Positions 11,935-24,125 are shown, counted from the first letter of the stretch. The stretch: 64,000 nucleotides of DNA from Nissolia schottii (GCA_003254905.1 QANU01043519.1:44673-108672), one strand, 5' to 3'. Numbers and translations: made by a program. Notes: a model not told the origin generated them from the letters alone.

Positions 11935-12150
11935 ATTGACATTGGAATCGTGGAACCTATCAATAAGTGGTTGAAGCTGAGTTTGAACGGAAAGATCTAC
12001 CAGTGCATGCTTGCAAAAATAGAGACCTCAGAAAAGGGACACTCCGAAGACTAAGGACGGTAGAGGAAGGAGGCTATTTGCATTTGTAGAGGAAGGAGGT
12101 TGTCTGGGGATTGCAGAGGATCGGAGGCAACAGCCAAAAACGCTGCAAAC

Positions 12151-12449
12151 TGTAACGGACCTAAATAAATAACGGCCCAAATAGGAATTGGTCCAATTAG
12201 TAGAGGCCAAAATTAGTATAAATAGAGGGAGAAGGGTATTACATTGGGTATGGAATTTGATATTTGGTTGATCCTACCCTCTCTCTAGGATTTCTTTATC
12301 TCTTAGTTACATCTCCTTCCTTAGGAAGGAGAACTATCCTATCACTTTCCTTTTTCTATTGTAAGCTCACACATCCATTATGCAGAAAATACCACAATTA
12401 TATCATTACTCTCCATAATCCATAAATTACAAAATTCCACTTCGTTACA
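12151..12449. mobile_element. Solo LTR nested in the LINE
   Basis: This 299-bp segment starts TGTAACG and ends CGTTACA, a perfect 7-bp inverted pair with the TG...CA ends of LTRs. It is flanked by a perfect 5-bp target duplication, CAAAC (12146-12150 and 12450-12454). A TATA-like TATAAATAG lies near 12219. No internal element region or second LTR is present, so it is a fossil left by LTR-LTR recombination, or a very small non-coding relative. The family (Copia or Gypsy) cannot be told. The perfect target duplication suggests it is younger than the decayed LINE around it. Strand is not assigned with certainty. Confidence 0.88.
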
Positions 12450-13269
12450 CAAACGTGGTAGAAGGGCTACTAGGGGACACTGCTACCTCAACAACAAGGC
12501 ATGACAGGAACGATAATCAATAATTGTCCCCCATCATACCAGTATAGATGCGAATTGGCAGAGAACATGTTGCACGTACAACGAAAATGTTGGAATGCAA
12601 AGCATGAGTAATGAAAACACACAGATATGGCAGCAACTTAGCATTGCATATATCTTTGATTTGGGCTAAGTTATGAATGATGACCCCTTCAACTTAGACG
12701 AATATTTTATCCAAGATATAGTTGAAAAGAGTCTTGTGGACGCTAGGCCTATGGAAAACAAATACAACCATGGGCCTTGCAAATTAGGCCAGGGTCAAGT
12801 GGTCTAATATTTGGTGGAGCGACCAATCTGCCCTCTACCATTTAGGGCCATCCTGGTTGGGTCAGACCAAGCTTCTTTGGTCGTCGCCTCACTAACCCGG
12901 AAAGAAGCAATCAAGGACGTCTCACCAGAATGTGCCAACACATCTCTTGTGATTCCTAAAACATAGTTTGACTTGTGCAAAGATCTCAACCTTGAGCCAA
13001 ATCCAACAGCCAGGCTACAAAAGAAAACCAACCTGGTTCTTGGGACGCCCCCTAATAGCAACAGCTTGGGAAGAAATGAGGTGAAACAGGCTTGGGATCT
13101 ATGTAAAGAAATGGGTTTGACATCATTGGAGGAAAACAAAGTCATTAAAACCTTGGAAATTGGTATCCCTGGAATTGCAGATAAGGGAATCAAGAGAAAG
13201 AGGGGGAGACTGAGAAAGAGGACTTAGATATGTCAAGTAAGCATGCTATTGTCGCAATGTTGTTCTATA

Positions 13270-13975
13270 ACACATTTTATATGAATTGCATCTATTGAAA
13301 TATTAGGGGTATGGGTGGTAAGGATAAAGACCTGGCAATAAAGAAGTCAACTCCAGTAGGTGTTCTTTCTGAGGCCTAGTGGAAAGAAAACATTCTTCTC
13401 TATCATAGTTAAAAGTTAGCAAATGGTGGGGTGCATTAGGCTTTGAATTTGGTCATTCCCAAGCAGTGCAAGGATTTGGTGTTGTTATATGTACGTGGGA
13501 TCAAACCACATTCAAGAAGTCTCAGATTCAAAAGGGAGACCACCGGATCTGTATTATTGGTAACTTAGTTAGCAATAACTTCCCCTGTGGTATGTTGATC
13601 GTTTATATACCCAATGACAGACAAGAGAGAAAAGTGCTTTGGGATGAATTAGTGTTGGTACGACTAAAATTAGAGGTTCCATGCCTCATAATGGGTGATC
13701 TCAATGAAGTGTTCTGCACGACAAAAAGAAATGGTGGCAGATGCTGCCCAAGGAGCACGTAAGAGACTCGGAGCTGGATCCATGAAATGGCCACTATTGA
13801 CCTTCCCCTTATAGGGACGAAATTCACCTGGTCCATCGGAGCCTCAAGAAGCAGGCTAAACAGAATTCTTGGAACCCGAATGGTGTGTGCAATTCCTTTC
13901 CTTAAAGCTCAAGGCTCTAGCCAATTCTGTATCAGACTACTGCCCTCTATTGCTGGAACTGGATAGTGGTGAAAA
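13270..13975 (+). pseudogene. LINE ORF2, AP-type endonuclease region
   Basis: It opens NCIYWNIRGMG (the usual (K/N)...WN(V/I)RG(L/M)G start), continues with CGMLIVYIPND and PCLIMGDLNEV (catalytic GDLN block), then IDLPLIGTKFTWSIG and SRLNRILGTR, and ends VSDYCPLLLEL where SDHCP is usual. These pieces sit in at least three frames with stops between, so no nuclease can be made. The SDHCP histidine is replaced by tyrosine. Confidence 0.8.
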
Positions 13976-14059
13976 CCGTGGCCCAAAACTCTTTAGAAAC
14001 CTTGATGCCTGGTTCACTTGTCCTGGATTTATTAACATGTTAAGGATGAATAGCGCAAT

Positions 14060-16285
14060 ATGGGTGATATTCCCATTCATGAGAAGCTGAAATTGACCAA
14101 AACTCCTCTAAGGAAGTGGAACAAAGAGGTTTATGGGAATATTGATTATACCATTGACAAACTAGAGAAAGAGAAGCAGATTACTCATACTAGGCTTGAC
14201 AAATCAGGGGGGAACGAGGTGGAACAAGCTAGGCTACTTGCCTTGAATGCTCATCTTAATCAATGGTATGAAAGAAAAGACAGCTATTGGAGATAATTGT
14301 CAACGGAGATGCATTGCAAAATGGGTGACAAAAACACCACATACTTCCATGCAGTTGTGGTGGGTAGAAAAAGAAAATAAAATCAAACTTCCAAACTAAA
14401 GGTGGAAAATAAAACTTTGAAACACCCTCAAAGCATCAAGAATGCGATCCTCTACTTCTATAATAACTTATACAAACAACCCCTTCCTTCAATCCATATG
14501 CCACCAAGTTGTTTGCCCAGTATTAGTTGTGACTAAGCATCAGAATTGGAAAGTACACCATCAGATGAAGAGATCAATGAGCAATGCTATCATGTGAACC
14601 GACCAAATCCCCTAGATACGATGGATTCAACATGAACTTTCTCAAGCAATTCTGGGATGATCTCGCAATAGGCATGAACAAGCTCATTCACCACTTATTC
14701 ATGACAAGGACATTCCCTAAGAAGATCAACACAACCAGGGTTGCCCTTATCCGTAAGTGTGTAGAAGCTTTGGAAATAAAAACTTTCGACCTATTATCAC
14801 GTTGGGATGTATCTACAAGATGATAGCAAAGCTTCTATCAAGGAGATTAAGGAAGGTTCTGCCATCCCTGATTGGAGAATCGCAATTAGCATTCATTACA
14901 GATAGGAATATCTTGGACGGAACCCTAATAGAGAACGAGGCCATTTGGTGGTCATGGAAAACAAAGCAAAAGGCAATCCTATTAAAACTTGACTTTGAGA
15001 AGGCCTTTGACATGGTTCACTAGAGCTTCCTGGATGAGGCCATGGAGATTATGGGATTCGGTGCTCAATGGAGGAATTGGATCATGCACTGTGTCTTGAT
15101 TACATCTATGTCTCTCTTGATTAATGGATCCTCGTCGATCCCCTTTAATCTACAACTGGGATTGCGACAAGGTGATCCTCTATCGCCCTTCCTTTTTCTC
15201 CTATTAACTGAATCCTTCAACAAGCCGGTGCATGTAGCACAAAGTATAGGAAATATTGAAGGTATCTGGGTTGGAAATAACAGAGTTGAGATCTCCAACC
15301 AATAATTCGCAGATGATACCCTGATCTTCTTACTGACGAACTTAGCTTTCTTACAAAACTATAAACACTTATTGGTATATTTCTCGATCATGTCAGGACT
15401 GAATATTAACTTTAGCAAATCCACCCTTATAGCGATCGAGTGCGAGGATATCTGGGTGAAATGCTTGTTGAAATGCTGAGTCGTTCAACTACCAATCTAC
15501 TATATTAGCATCCCTTTTGGAGCTAACCCTAGGAGAACAGACACATGGAAGCCGCTAATGGACAAGGTGGACAAGAGACTATCACTTTGGAAGGCAAAAC
15601 TTCCCTTGAGAGCTGGCAGATTGACCTTAATCAAAGCAGTACTGAATATTCTTCCTCTATATTACCTAAGCATCTTCAAAATCACTAAAGTGGTGGCGGC
15701 CAAGACCATTACTCTTCAGAGAATGTTCTTTTGGTTTTGAAATGCCTCTAGGTAAGTATCCCACTCATATCTTGGGACATTATCTAGAGACCTAAAGACT
15801 TGGGTGGTCTAGGTATGGGTCACCTAATTGTTCAAAACCCAGCCGTACTCTTTAAATGGTGGTGGTGCTTCTCTGATGCCTCTACTCTGCTTTAGAAGAG
15901 GATTGTTTCTTCAAACCACAGTGTGGTCCTAACTCTGCTTTGGGGAAAACATAAAATCCCTGGCTCTTATAAGTCTTAGAAAGAAAATTGGCGATGGAAC
16001 TTTTACCTTATTTTAGAAAGAAATTTGGATTGGAAAGTACACTCTAATGAAGCACTATCCGAGACTATTCTCTATGTCAGTACAACAAGATTGCAAAATA
16101 TCTGAGATGGGTGATTGGGTGGAAGGATGTTGGAGGTGGCGGTTAGAGCGGAAGAGGCACCTGTTTGTGTAGGAAGAGCATTTGCTAGTTGACATTCTTC
16201 TTGCCATTAAATAACATAGCTTCATAGAGGGTGTGAGTGGTACAAGTTTTTGGATTCATAATTCCTCAGGCATTTTTTTGTATCT
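14060..16285 (+). pseudogene. LINE ORF2, linker, reverse transcriptase and C-terminal region
   Basis: Order of blocks: linker LRKWNKEVYGNIDYTIDKLE; MGDKNTTYFHAVVVGRKRK (the GD.NT.FFH motif); PRYDGFNMNFLKQFWD (P.DG....F.K..W); NFRPIITLGCIYKMIAKLLS; ESQLAFITDRNILDG (Q.AF...R.I.D); LLKLDFEKAFDMV (first catalytic Asp); LRQGDPLSPFLFLLLTE (RQGDPLSP); FADDTLIF near 15306 (the (F/Y)xDD catalytic pair). Then come KAKLPLRAGRLTLIKAVLN and, near 15985-16170, IGDGTFTLF and a zf-RVT-like tail. Stops and frame changes occur throughout. The catalytic residues remain recognisable, so the element was once an ordinary active L1 type. Confidence 0.85.
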
Positions 16286-16975
16286 GTGATGGCCCAAAAA
16301 AAAGGAGGGAGGGGGGAAGCCGGGGCGTTGCAGCGGCGCGGTGTGTTGGGTGCGCTGCAGAGCCCGAGGAGTGTTATTTTATCAAGTATATTTATGGGTT
16401 GTTACAGAATCATGTGATCGGGAGTGAACTCAGGAATGAAGTTGCTGGTTCGAACCCAAATCCTATGCGGATCAAAGAGAAGAGAAAGCACTGGGAGTTG
16501 GCGCCTGCTTGTTTGTTTACCCGGACACCCTAACTTATCGCTCCTCAAGTGTTATAATTTTATAAACAGAGAAAAGGCCCCGAAGAGACCATAGAGCAAA
16601 GGCCTCCTCCTTCCTTCTTCCCGAAGTAAGCGAATTGCATGCAGAGATTCGTAGTGGCTTATAGTATTTGGACCAGTCACGTATTTGATCATGTATATTT
16701 ATGTTCATTGTAAAAGATTTTATGTTTATTCAGAAAAGGAATGTTTTATTTGTTTTTAATTAAAGTTAAAGTGCATGTTTTTTTTAAAAGCATTTCTAAG
16801 AGGCTTCCGTAAAGGAACTAGTCCTTTGCGTGCCAATAACGATTTTTGGGTTTTCTTTGCAAGTTTTCAAGACGATTGTTAGTGACTCTAGAGCAAGCCC
16901 ATTGTTAGACTTGCTAATTCACTTAAGAGTTTGAGAGGTCCCAGAGGTCCTACTCTAGAGTCACTAACACTCTCC
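16286..16975. repeat. Unclassified GC-richer repeat abutting the LINE
   Basis: It starts where LINE coding similarity stops. Bases 16286-16380 are unusually G-rich. GGTTCGAACCC near 16447 matches a tRNA-type B box, but no cloverleaf and no clear A box surround it. At the right end TGTTAGTGACTCTAGAG (from 16877) and its reverse complement (to 16969) form a 17-bp inverted repeat around a loop of about 60 bp. It may be part of a retroelement or an SINE-like unit; I cannot assign it. Confidence 0.4.
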
Positions 16976-18437
16976 CATGTTTACACACTCCTAATAATTT
17001 TAACGACCTTCGTTATCTCTATATTAAATAAGAGCAACTGTGTAAAATACTATCAGTTTTTTCTTACTTTTTATGTTTTTCAATATTTTTTTTAATACTC
17101 GTACATAAATTTAAAGTGATCAACTAAAAAAATGGAGAGAATATAGTATAAGCAAATATGACAAAAACTAAAAATATTACTTTTAAGTTCTGAAAATAAG
17201 TTTTGATAAGCTAGGCGGTTGTAGAATGAAAGATAAACTAAATTGAAGAAAATAAAATGCTTTTCTTAAGAGGCCCACATGTGTTAATTATTGTAAAGAT
17301 GAGGACTTTTACACACCAATTACTGCATTTGGCAAGACAGATGATAAATTGATAGTAAATTTAGAAGCCAACTTCTAGCGAAAAAAAAATGTGCAAAGTT
17401 AATTATATTGATATTTCCGCACACATAAGCATGTAAGTCAATCACTAATTAAGCTGGCATGTGAGATCCATATAGAAAAATAAAGGCACATAGAGTAATT
17501 AATTTATGTGGTTTTTTTTAATATGGAAATGGAATGGTCCAGACCGTGTTCCAAAACTTCAATTAGAAAATGCATATTATCAAAAAGTGACAAATTAATT
17601 CAGACATGTAGATGAACGTAATTAATTAAACTGAGTCTGATTAACCATGACCCCATGTCTTCTAATTAGGATGCTATAAAATGCAAACAAAATCACAGTT
17701 GCATTAAAACAATCACATACATGCCACCACATATATTTTCAAAGTTGATTCAAAAAATTGTAAGACTAATTAAAGAGTGATGCTTTAAGTAGGTGTACGG
17801 AAGAGAAAGGGTCCTTTAGTTTGCCAGTGATATAAATTACTATATATATAAGTCCTGTCCCTCTTCTATACTTATTATCTTATTTTCTATTTGTGAACAT
17901 CACTATTAATTCTTGTCTCACCAAACCATGAGTTATGTAAATTAAAATTTCCAAAATTATTATTTGTCCCTAAAGAATCAGAAGTAGATGATGTATGTAT
18001 ATGAGAAAATGTTGTTGTACTCCATGGTCCAACTAAATAATTCACATGCTTGTACCACAAACAAAAATTGCAAAAAGATAACATGATGCCAGCAAATTTC
18101 AAAAAATGAAATTAAAAGCATGTTTTATGTATTCATAGTAAGTTTCTCCTTTCTCTACCTCTATTGGTAGAAACATCTCTTTTGTTTCTTCATGGTGTGG
18201 ACTTTTGTAAAGTTGTGTAGGGGCATTGGATGTTGAGCACAATTCATCAAACAAATAAATAGGAAAATAATGAAGAATTGAATCACCTATAACAGTGATG
18301 TTATGCAAGTTACATATTTAATAAGAGTTAAAAAATACTTATGAAAACAGTGATATATTATAGAAGTTACATATTTACATTATAATATATTATTTTATTA
18401 CTCATTTATAAAAATTCTCAAATAATGAGAATATTTA
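16976..18437. other. Intergenic DNA
   Basis: AT-rich. Two adjoining short minus-strand frames at 17887-18308 look mildly protein-like, but I recognise no family and no convincing splice pattern, so they are not called. Confidence 0.4.
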
Positions 18438-19090
18438 GATTAAATACAACCTCCTCCTTAAGAGATGTTTAAATTATACTCCCTTTCTTTTTGAAAATCT
18501 ACACTCTCCTTCCATAACAAATGAAAGTAAACTACACTTTTAATTCTTATTCACATTTTTGACCAGCATACCATTCATAAATAGTTATTCATATTTTTTT
18601 TATGATTATTATATAAAATTATTAGTAAACTATAACATTTTTTATGATTAGTAAACTATAACTAATGACAATATAAAATTATTATATTAAAATAATAAAT
18701 TATTAATTAAGTATTAAATTTATGATAATTATAAAAGAAGAAATTAATTATTTTTTCAACAAATGATTTTAAAATAATAATGTGTATAGAAATATAAATT
18801 ATTATTTTTAAAATCAATTGATAAGAAAATAATTAATATTTTATTTTAAAATTATTATAATTGTTTTTATTAATGACTTATTTTATTAATAGGATAAGTT
18901 TTACATAATTATTCTAGTTATGCATAGACATTTTCATATTATTATTAATCATATTATTTTGTTTTTTTAAATATTTTTTAATGAGTAAAATTATTTGTGA
19001 AGGAGAGGGGAGTGCATGTTTTCAAAATAGAGGGGATCAACAGAGTGTAAGTTGAGCATCTCTTAGGGGAAGAGAATATATATTTTACTT
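18438..19090. mobile_element. Mutator-like non-autonomous TIR element
   Basis: About 653 bp with imperfect inverted ends of roughly 90 bp. The left end runs AAATACAACCTCCTCC, TTAAGAGATG, CTACACTCTCCTTCC; the reverse complement of the right end runs TTCTCTTCCCC, TAAGAGATG, GCACTCCCCTCTCCTTC. The flanks carry a 9-bp duplication, GAATATTTA (18429-18437 and 19091-19099), the size typical of Mutator elements. The core is AT-rich with no coding capacity. Confidence 0.75.
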
Positions 19091-19099
19091 GAATATTTA

Positions 19100-20650
19100 T
19101 CAACATTTAATAAATTCAAGTGGTTTGACATTAAGCATAAGTCTCGAATTTGAGTATTATAAATAAAAAAATACAATGCTATGAAGACTTTACACCTTTG
19201 TAGTTGTGAGGTCAAACATTTTTTTGGTGTTTGTTAAATGATAAATCATACAAGTAAATTGATCATCACATCTTAATTTAAAACCTTAAGTTATTAAGTT
19301 TATGGGTCATCTTGCTTATATATTCTTCACTTAGTTCACCAATAATTATTATCTAACGTGAGCCTCACTAAGTTCATCAATCTAACGCAATAAAGGAAGT
19401 TTTAAGCCATGTAACCTTAGAGAAAATCAGAAAACAAAATTCGTACACAATTATATAACTCTTTATGATTAGAAAGCATACATACACGCAAAGTACGATT
19501 TTTGAGGTTCACAAATTTTTGTACATCTGGTATATATATTTTTCTTAAGAAAAATTATGAATAAGAATGAAATCCAACGACTAGAGTATATGCATGTGTG
19601 ATACTATGGAAATCAGCAGAGTGATGAGTGGAGAATGGTATCTTTCTCTCTTTCTCTCTTTTTATTATTATTATTATTATTATTTTGTCCATATCATATA
19701 TTAGATTGTATATCCTATAGTACAAGAGGACAAAATAATACCTGCAAGTCCTCATTTTGTCTTGTTCAAATGGCCTTCCCATTCAGTTGATACCACGATA
19801 TGATCTCCGTCACCAACATTAGTCAGATATGAACAGCAATCATTCAATGAACATTCATGAACTCTACAGCGTACAAAAATTTCTACAGGCAATTAATTAA
19901 TTACCAGATGTCTCCAATGTTAGTTTAACCCTTTTTTTTATTAAAAATAAAATAAAAAAAGCATTTAAGTACTTTGCATTTTGAGGATAAACAAGTTACT
20001 GATACACTGACTCAGTTTCATTCTTCCATGAGAAATTTTGTGTTATCCTAAAATGTTATACTTAACATACTCCAATTTATACAATGAATAATATTTTATT
20101 AAAAAATAAACATCATTCATTATGTGACTTAAAATAAATTTAACATGACACTTTTAAATTACACAAAAAAAATTTAGTAACTCAAGAATCACACACATAT
20201 ATATACACACACTTTGTTGGCTGACAAGATGCATATGGGTGGAAAATTTACTATTTTTTATTAAAAAAAATAGAAACTAAAACAAAAAAAGAAAATTGAC
20301 TTAGTTATATAACATAATAGTGCTCATAGCTCTTGCATGCTAATTTTTGTGCTAAAATGTTTAGTGTATGTTAAATAACTGTCTGTGACACAAATTAACC
20401 CATTCATCATTTTCTTGTCATACACGATTATATTCACAAATTAATCCAGATATAATGATTATATGCTTAATACATGCCACGTTTTCTGATGATGACAATT
20501 ATATAATATATAGTTTCAGTCAATAATGTTTATCCACCCCATGATCTTTTCGTAACTCACACACCACTTACTTCATGTCCTTACACAGTTTCAAATTCAG
20601 TAGTAATGTTTATCCAATTTAATCAATCGATACAAAATAGTGTCCTCAAC
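19100..20650. other. Intergenic DNA with a microsatellite
   Basis: AT-rich DNA with a pyrimidine tract followed by (TTA)n at about 19662-19685. No gene or conserved RNA seen. Confidence 0.5.
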
Positions 20651-20653
20651 CTC

Positions 20654-20657
<4 letters not shown>

Positions 20658-20693
<36 letters not shown>
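20658..20693. repeat. (AAT)n microsatellite downstream of MIR164
   Basis: About twelve AAT units, roughly 170 bp past the 3' arm of the MIR164 hairpin. It could lie in the primary transcript. Confidence 0.95.
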
Positions 20694-20694
<1 letters not shown>

Positions 20695-20849
20695 AGAGAA
20701 GACATATATGAAAAATATAATGGTGACAATATCAAATAGCATCATACTCACCTTCAATGTGGAAGCATCAATCACAAACAATATTGATCAAAATCCCCCA
20801 ATCTTAATTTCTGCATTTCTTCCTCCAAAATGCTAGTATTAATTATAAG

Positions 20850-21032
20850 GGTGCTGCAGATCATGATGGCGAAGAGGGGCACATGAAGAACTAACTCTCA
20901 ATATTGCATCCAAATAGAAAAAGAATGTGAAATATTATTCTGTCTCTAATTGGTTGATTTCACTCATATCATATTCATCAGGTGAGTTAGTATTGCACGT
21001 GCCCTGCTTCTCCATCTTGCTCAACATGCACC
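20850..21032 (-). ncRNA. MIR164: MIR164 precursor hairpin
   Basis: The 5' arm holds a 21-mer at 21014..20994 that begins TGGAGAAGCAGG and ends CACGTGCA, identical to the conserved plant miR164 as I know it. The 3' arm at 20885..20865 begins CATGTGCCCC and ends TTCGCCATC; it pairs with the mature strand leaving 2-nt 3' overhangs, with mismatches at mature positions 4, 9 to 10 and near the end. Pairing extends below the duplex (GGTGCATGTTGAGC with GATCTGCAGCACCC) and above it (ACTAACTC with GAGTTAG). The loop side is about 108 nt, normal for plant MIR164. Known of the family: miR164 guides cleavage of NAC-domain (NAM/CUC, ORE1-like) mRNAs and so shapes organ boundaries, lateral roots and leaf ageing. 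A TATA box lies about 240 bp upstream. Confidence 0.96.
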
Positions 21033-21255
21033 AAAAAATTCTCTCATGCCACGACTATAGCTAGTAGTATTTAGGAGCTTAAGGATGGAGAGAAAAAAAA
21101 AAGGAAGAAGAAATTGAATGAGAAGAAAATTGAAGTTCATAAAGTGGTGAAGTTTCATCTATTGTGTGTTTCAATGAAGGGGTGCTTTTTAAGGTGTGAG
21201 AGGGGGGTATGGGGGCAAGACATGAAATGAAGGGCTTAGTTGGGTGGTGGGGCCA

Positions 21256-21263
21256 TTTTTATA
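21256..21263 (-). promoter_or_regulatory. TATA box of the MIR164 gene
   Basis: The minus strand reads GGAAAAATATAAAAATGGCC. A start site about 30 bp downstream (near 21228) would put about 200 nt before the hairpin, a usual plant pri-miRNA layout. Confidence 0.55.
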
Positions 21264-24118
21264 TTTTTCCAACCATAACAGGAGCTATTGTCACAATTTC
21301 ACAACTACAAATTTGGACCACTACTTAACTCACTCATCACACTTGATTAATTTACTGATATGCCCCATGATCTCAGGCTCTCCCACAATTAAATTGTGAT
21401 CCTCATGTTATCGAGAAATTCTTATGTGACCGTGAAATATCAAATTGAATATACTTTAAATTATAATGAATGACATTTTAATTATAAGTGATGAGTCTTT
21501 TTAAAATGGGAAATGTTTTGTGTGCAGTCTAAAATTTACCAACTTTTATACAATCGGCTCTTCCTAATATGTGTTTCTTCTCCTTTTTTCTTATTCTTTA
21601 TTTTTTTCTCTCTTCTTCCCTCATCTCCCATCATTTTTTTTCATTTTCATCTTATTCTTTATGAATCCAAGAGTTTTCATTTTCGTTTCTATCATATTTG
21701 TTGTTTTTGGTTTTTCAAATGTTTGTACATATGTGTAAGAAATTTTGTGCATACTTGATCAAAAATTTGTGCATGTCTGGTTGGTCATAAGGTTGTGCAC
21801 ATCAGTTCAAAAGATTGTGCATATACTTTAAAATATTTGTGCATGGTAGAAAATAAATCCATGCATTTAGAGTGAGTGGGGAGATGAAGAGAGATAGTGT
21901 GACAGTTACTTTTTGCTATTTAATGCTATGCAAATTCAGTTTGATTTAGTTCCGTATTTGAAAAAGTTTGTACATATGTAAAGAAAAGCATATATGTAAA
22001 AGTTTATGCACCCAGTGTTACTATATAGATCATGGATTGACAACATTTAAATTGTACACCTAACATTACTCGCTTAAAATAAGCAGGATGGCACTTATTG
22101 TATAATTTAGAGCATATTCAACCTATAATTATAAAAAGATTTCGCTCTTTTAACAGTGAAATAATTATATTAAAAAAAATGTTATTTATACGAGTTGTGG
22201 GGGTAAATATCTTTCAAGACACCACGTGAGTAGTGTAGCCTGAGAAATGGAGGGGAAAAATTTAGAGATATTTTGTACATCTAAAAGTAAGGTTGTCCTT
22301 AATTAATATGCCTACGAAGATGTTCAAATAACTTCCCTCTCTCATTTATGCTGATGCCACCTGAACTAGACTGGACAAAAAAACAATATTTATTACTAAA
22401 CCAGAATGAGCATACATACCTTTGGAAACAGAAGAAATCTAGAAAAATAAAAATGTACTAATAGAAGAAATCTAGAAAAATAAAAATGTACTAATAGAAA
22501 GTAAGCCTGACTGTTACTAAGTCAATATACTATATGCTATAATTTATATTCTCTTTGAGATTCACTCTGTAGGCATGTGTTTTAACTTTTATCCATGTTA
22601 AAGGTGAAATTAAGCTTCCTGATGACAAGGCTAAAGGCGAAGTTCTAGGGTTTAGGGATCCCGATAGAAAGGATATTTTAGAAGTATTATATGATGATAA
22701 CACGTCATTATGATAGAAAAAAAAATATTTTTAGGAATATTCTTATAACAAATTAAATAATAGTTTTGTATGTTCTATATAAATGCATTCTTTGTCGTCA
22801 ACAAAAGCAAAAAAAAAAGGTATTAGTCATTAATTTAGTTTTAGGAGTAGTTGTAACTTGCATTAGAGAAATTCTTGTTAAGATACAAGTTTAACACATG
22901 CACCATAAAAGTTGGAGCCACATATCAGTCTCACTTATTGGGGTCACACAATAGTACTAATGGGAGAGTCTATTTTAATTATGCATGTTTGGTTTTCAGA
23001 CAGAAATATTTTGAATTAATTCTGACAATCATGAAAAAATAAAAAAAATTTACTTCTAAAATTTTAGAATATATATTCAATCGTGGAATTCCACCTAAAA
23101 ACAAAACATAAGCTAGCTTGTTAATTGCAATTATAACAATTCTCATTGGGCCAAAATCAAAATATAAAAAAATATATATAAAAAATAAAGTAAAAATAAA
23201 AATAAAAACAAAACACATACACACACAAACACTGGAGTTTCAAAATGGGAGTTTTCTAATGCATTAAATTTATTAGAGCAGAAAGTAGAGAAGCTCCTTC
23301 CCACCTTACTAATAAGAATTAATTAATGTAAGACTACGACTAGTTTTATGATTCAATTAATTGCAGATATGGCCAAAATTGGAATAGGCACTGTCACTTT
23401 CATAATCTCACTGTGATACATAGCCTCGTGAGTAGGTATTATATTCTTAGGATTAAAGCTAGCTAAAGCTTCCTTTAAACTATAACAACGATATTTATTA
23501 TTGGCCTAATATGCAATTTGCACCAGTTTCCAGCATGCCCCTCTTTTGCTTAGTAGGAGTATAACTTTAGCAAGGTGTGCGTGAGTGATGATCACAAGAA
23601 TATCATGTCTCAAAATATATAAAAATATCAACTGGTTGGGAAATTTTGAATTTTTAAGTTGTGTCATTATCTTCTCTTATAAAAGCAAGGATTTGTATAT
23701 ATTTCCCCTATTTTGTTTTATCGGTTCAAAACAAAATAATATATACGTATTAAAGCAAAAATAAAAAATAAAATTAATATATGTATAAAATGATGTGAAT
23801 TGACAAAAGTATCTCTACATAAAAATACAAATTTTTATTTACAATACAATTATAGTTCTTTTTGTATCAACTATACTAATAAATGATCAACTATAACTAT
23901 GAGTATAAATTAACGAAAAAACATAACTACACCCAAATATTACAAATGAACAAATATTTCAAAACCCTAAAAAAATAAAATTAAATAGGTAAAAGAGAAT
24001 AAAAGGAGTACATTTTTTTCTTCTAAATAAGTCAATGAAAAACTTAAACTCAAAATGAACGAACAAAGTACACAACAAAGATGACTACTAGAACTCAACA
24101 AAGTTCGACTAACATAGG
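21264..24118. other. Intergenic DNA with a short exact tandem repeat
   Basis: It includes the upstream flank of MIR164. GTGCAT-containing phrases such as TTTGTGCATG recur at 21735-21850. No gene seen. A 33-bp exact tandem repeat lies at 22430-22495. Confidence 0.45.
22430..22495. repeat. 33-bp exact tandem repeat, two units
   Basis: 22430-22462 and 22463-22495 are identical (AGAAGAAATCTAG...TGTACTAAT). Confidence 0.97.
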
Positions 24119-24125
24119 TCATGCC

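Larger units (their letters stand above)
10897..16285 (+). mobile_element. Decayed L1-type LINE (non-LTR retrotransposon)
   Basis: Parts lie in the expected order on the plus strand: a purine-rich leader (10897-11000), ORF1 with an RRM-like start and a DUF4283-like segment, then ORF2 with endonuclease (from about 13270), linker, reverse transcriptase (about 14560-15400) and a C-terminal region ending ...EMGDWVEGCWRWRLERKRHLF. Many stops and frame changes interrupt both ORFs, for example a TAG right after FEKAFDMVH and a TAA just before the FADD catalytic block. The element is dead. A 299-bp solo LTR sits inside ORF1 (12151-12449) and a 58-bp inverted duplication scars the RRM. Coding similarity fades near 16285, where a GC-richer segment begins, so the 3' end and poly-A tail are missing. 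I found no target duplication. Confidence 0.9.

Noticed and set aside
12804-13193. 129-codon minus-strand frame as a host gene
   Set aside because: It is antisense to the ORF1 tail of the LINE, whose plus-strand reading fits the element's layout.
16380-16475. tRNA gene around GGTTCGAACCC
   Set aside because: A B-box-like match only; no cloverleaf, anticodon arm or acceptor stem could be drawn.
17887-18308. Two adjoining minus-strand frames (71 and 69 codons) with protein-like composition
   Set aside because: No known family block, no convincing splice sites joining them, and a stop codon between the frames. Possibly part of a gene, but not supportable.
20606-20836. Frame with a poly-Asn run
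   Set aside because: It is a translation of the AAT microsatellite downstream of MIR164.
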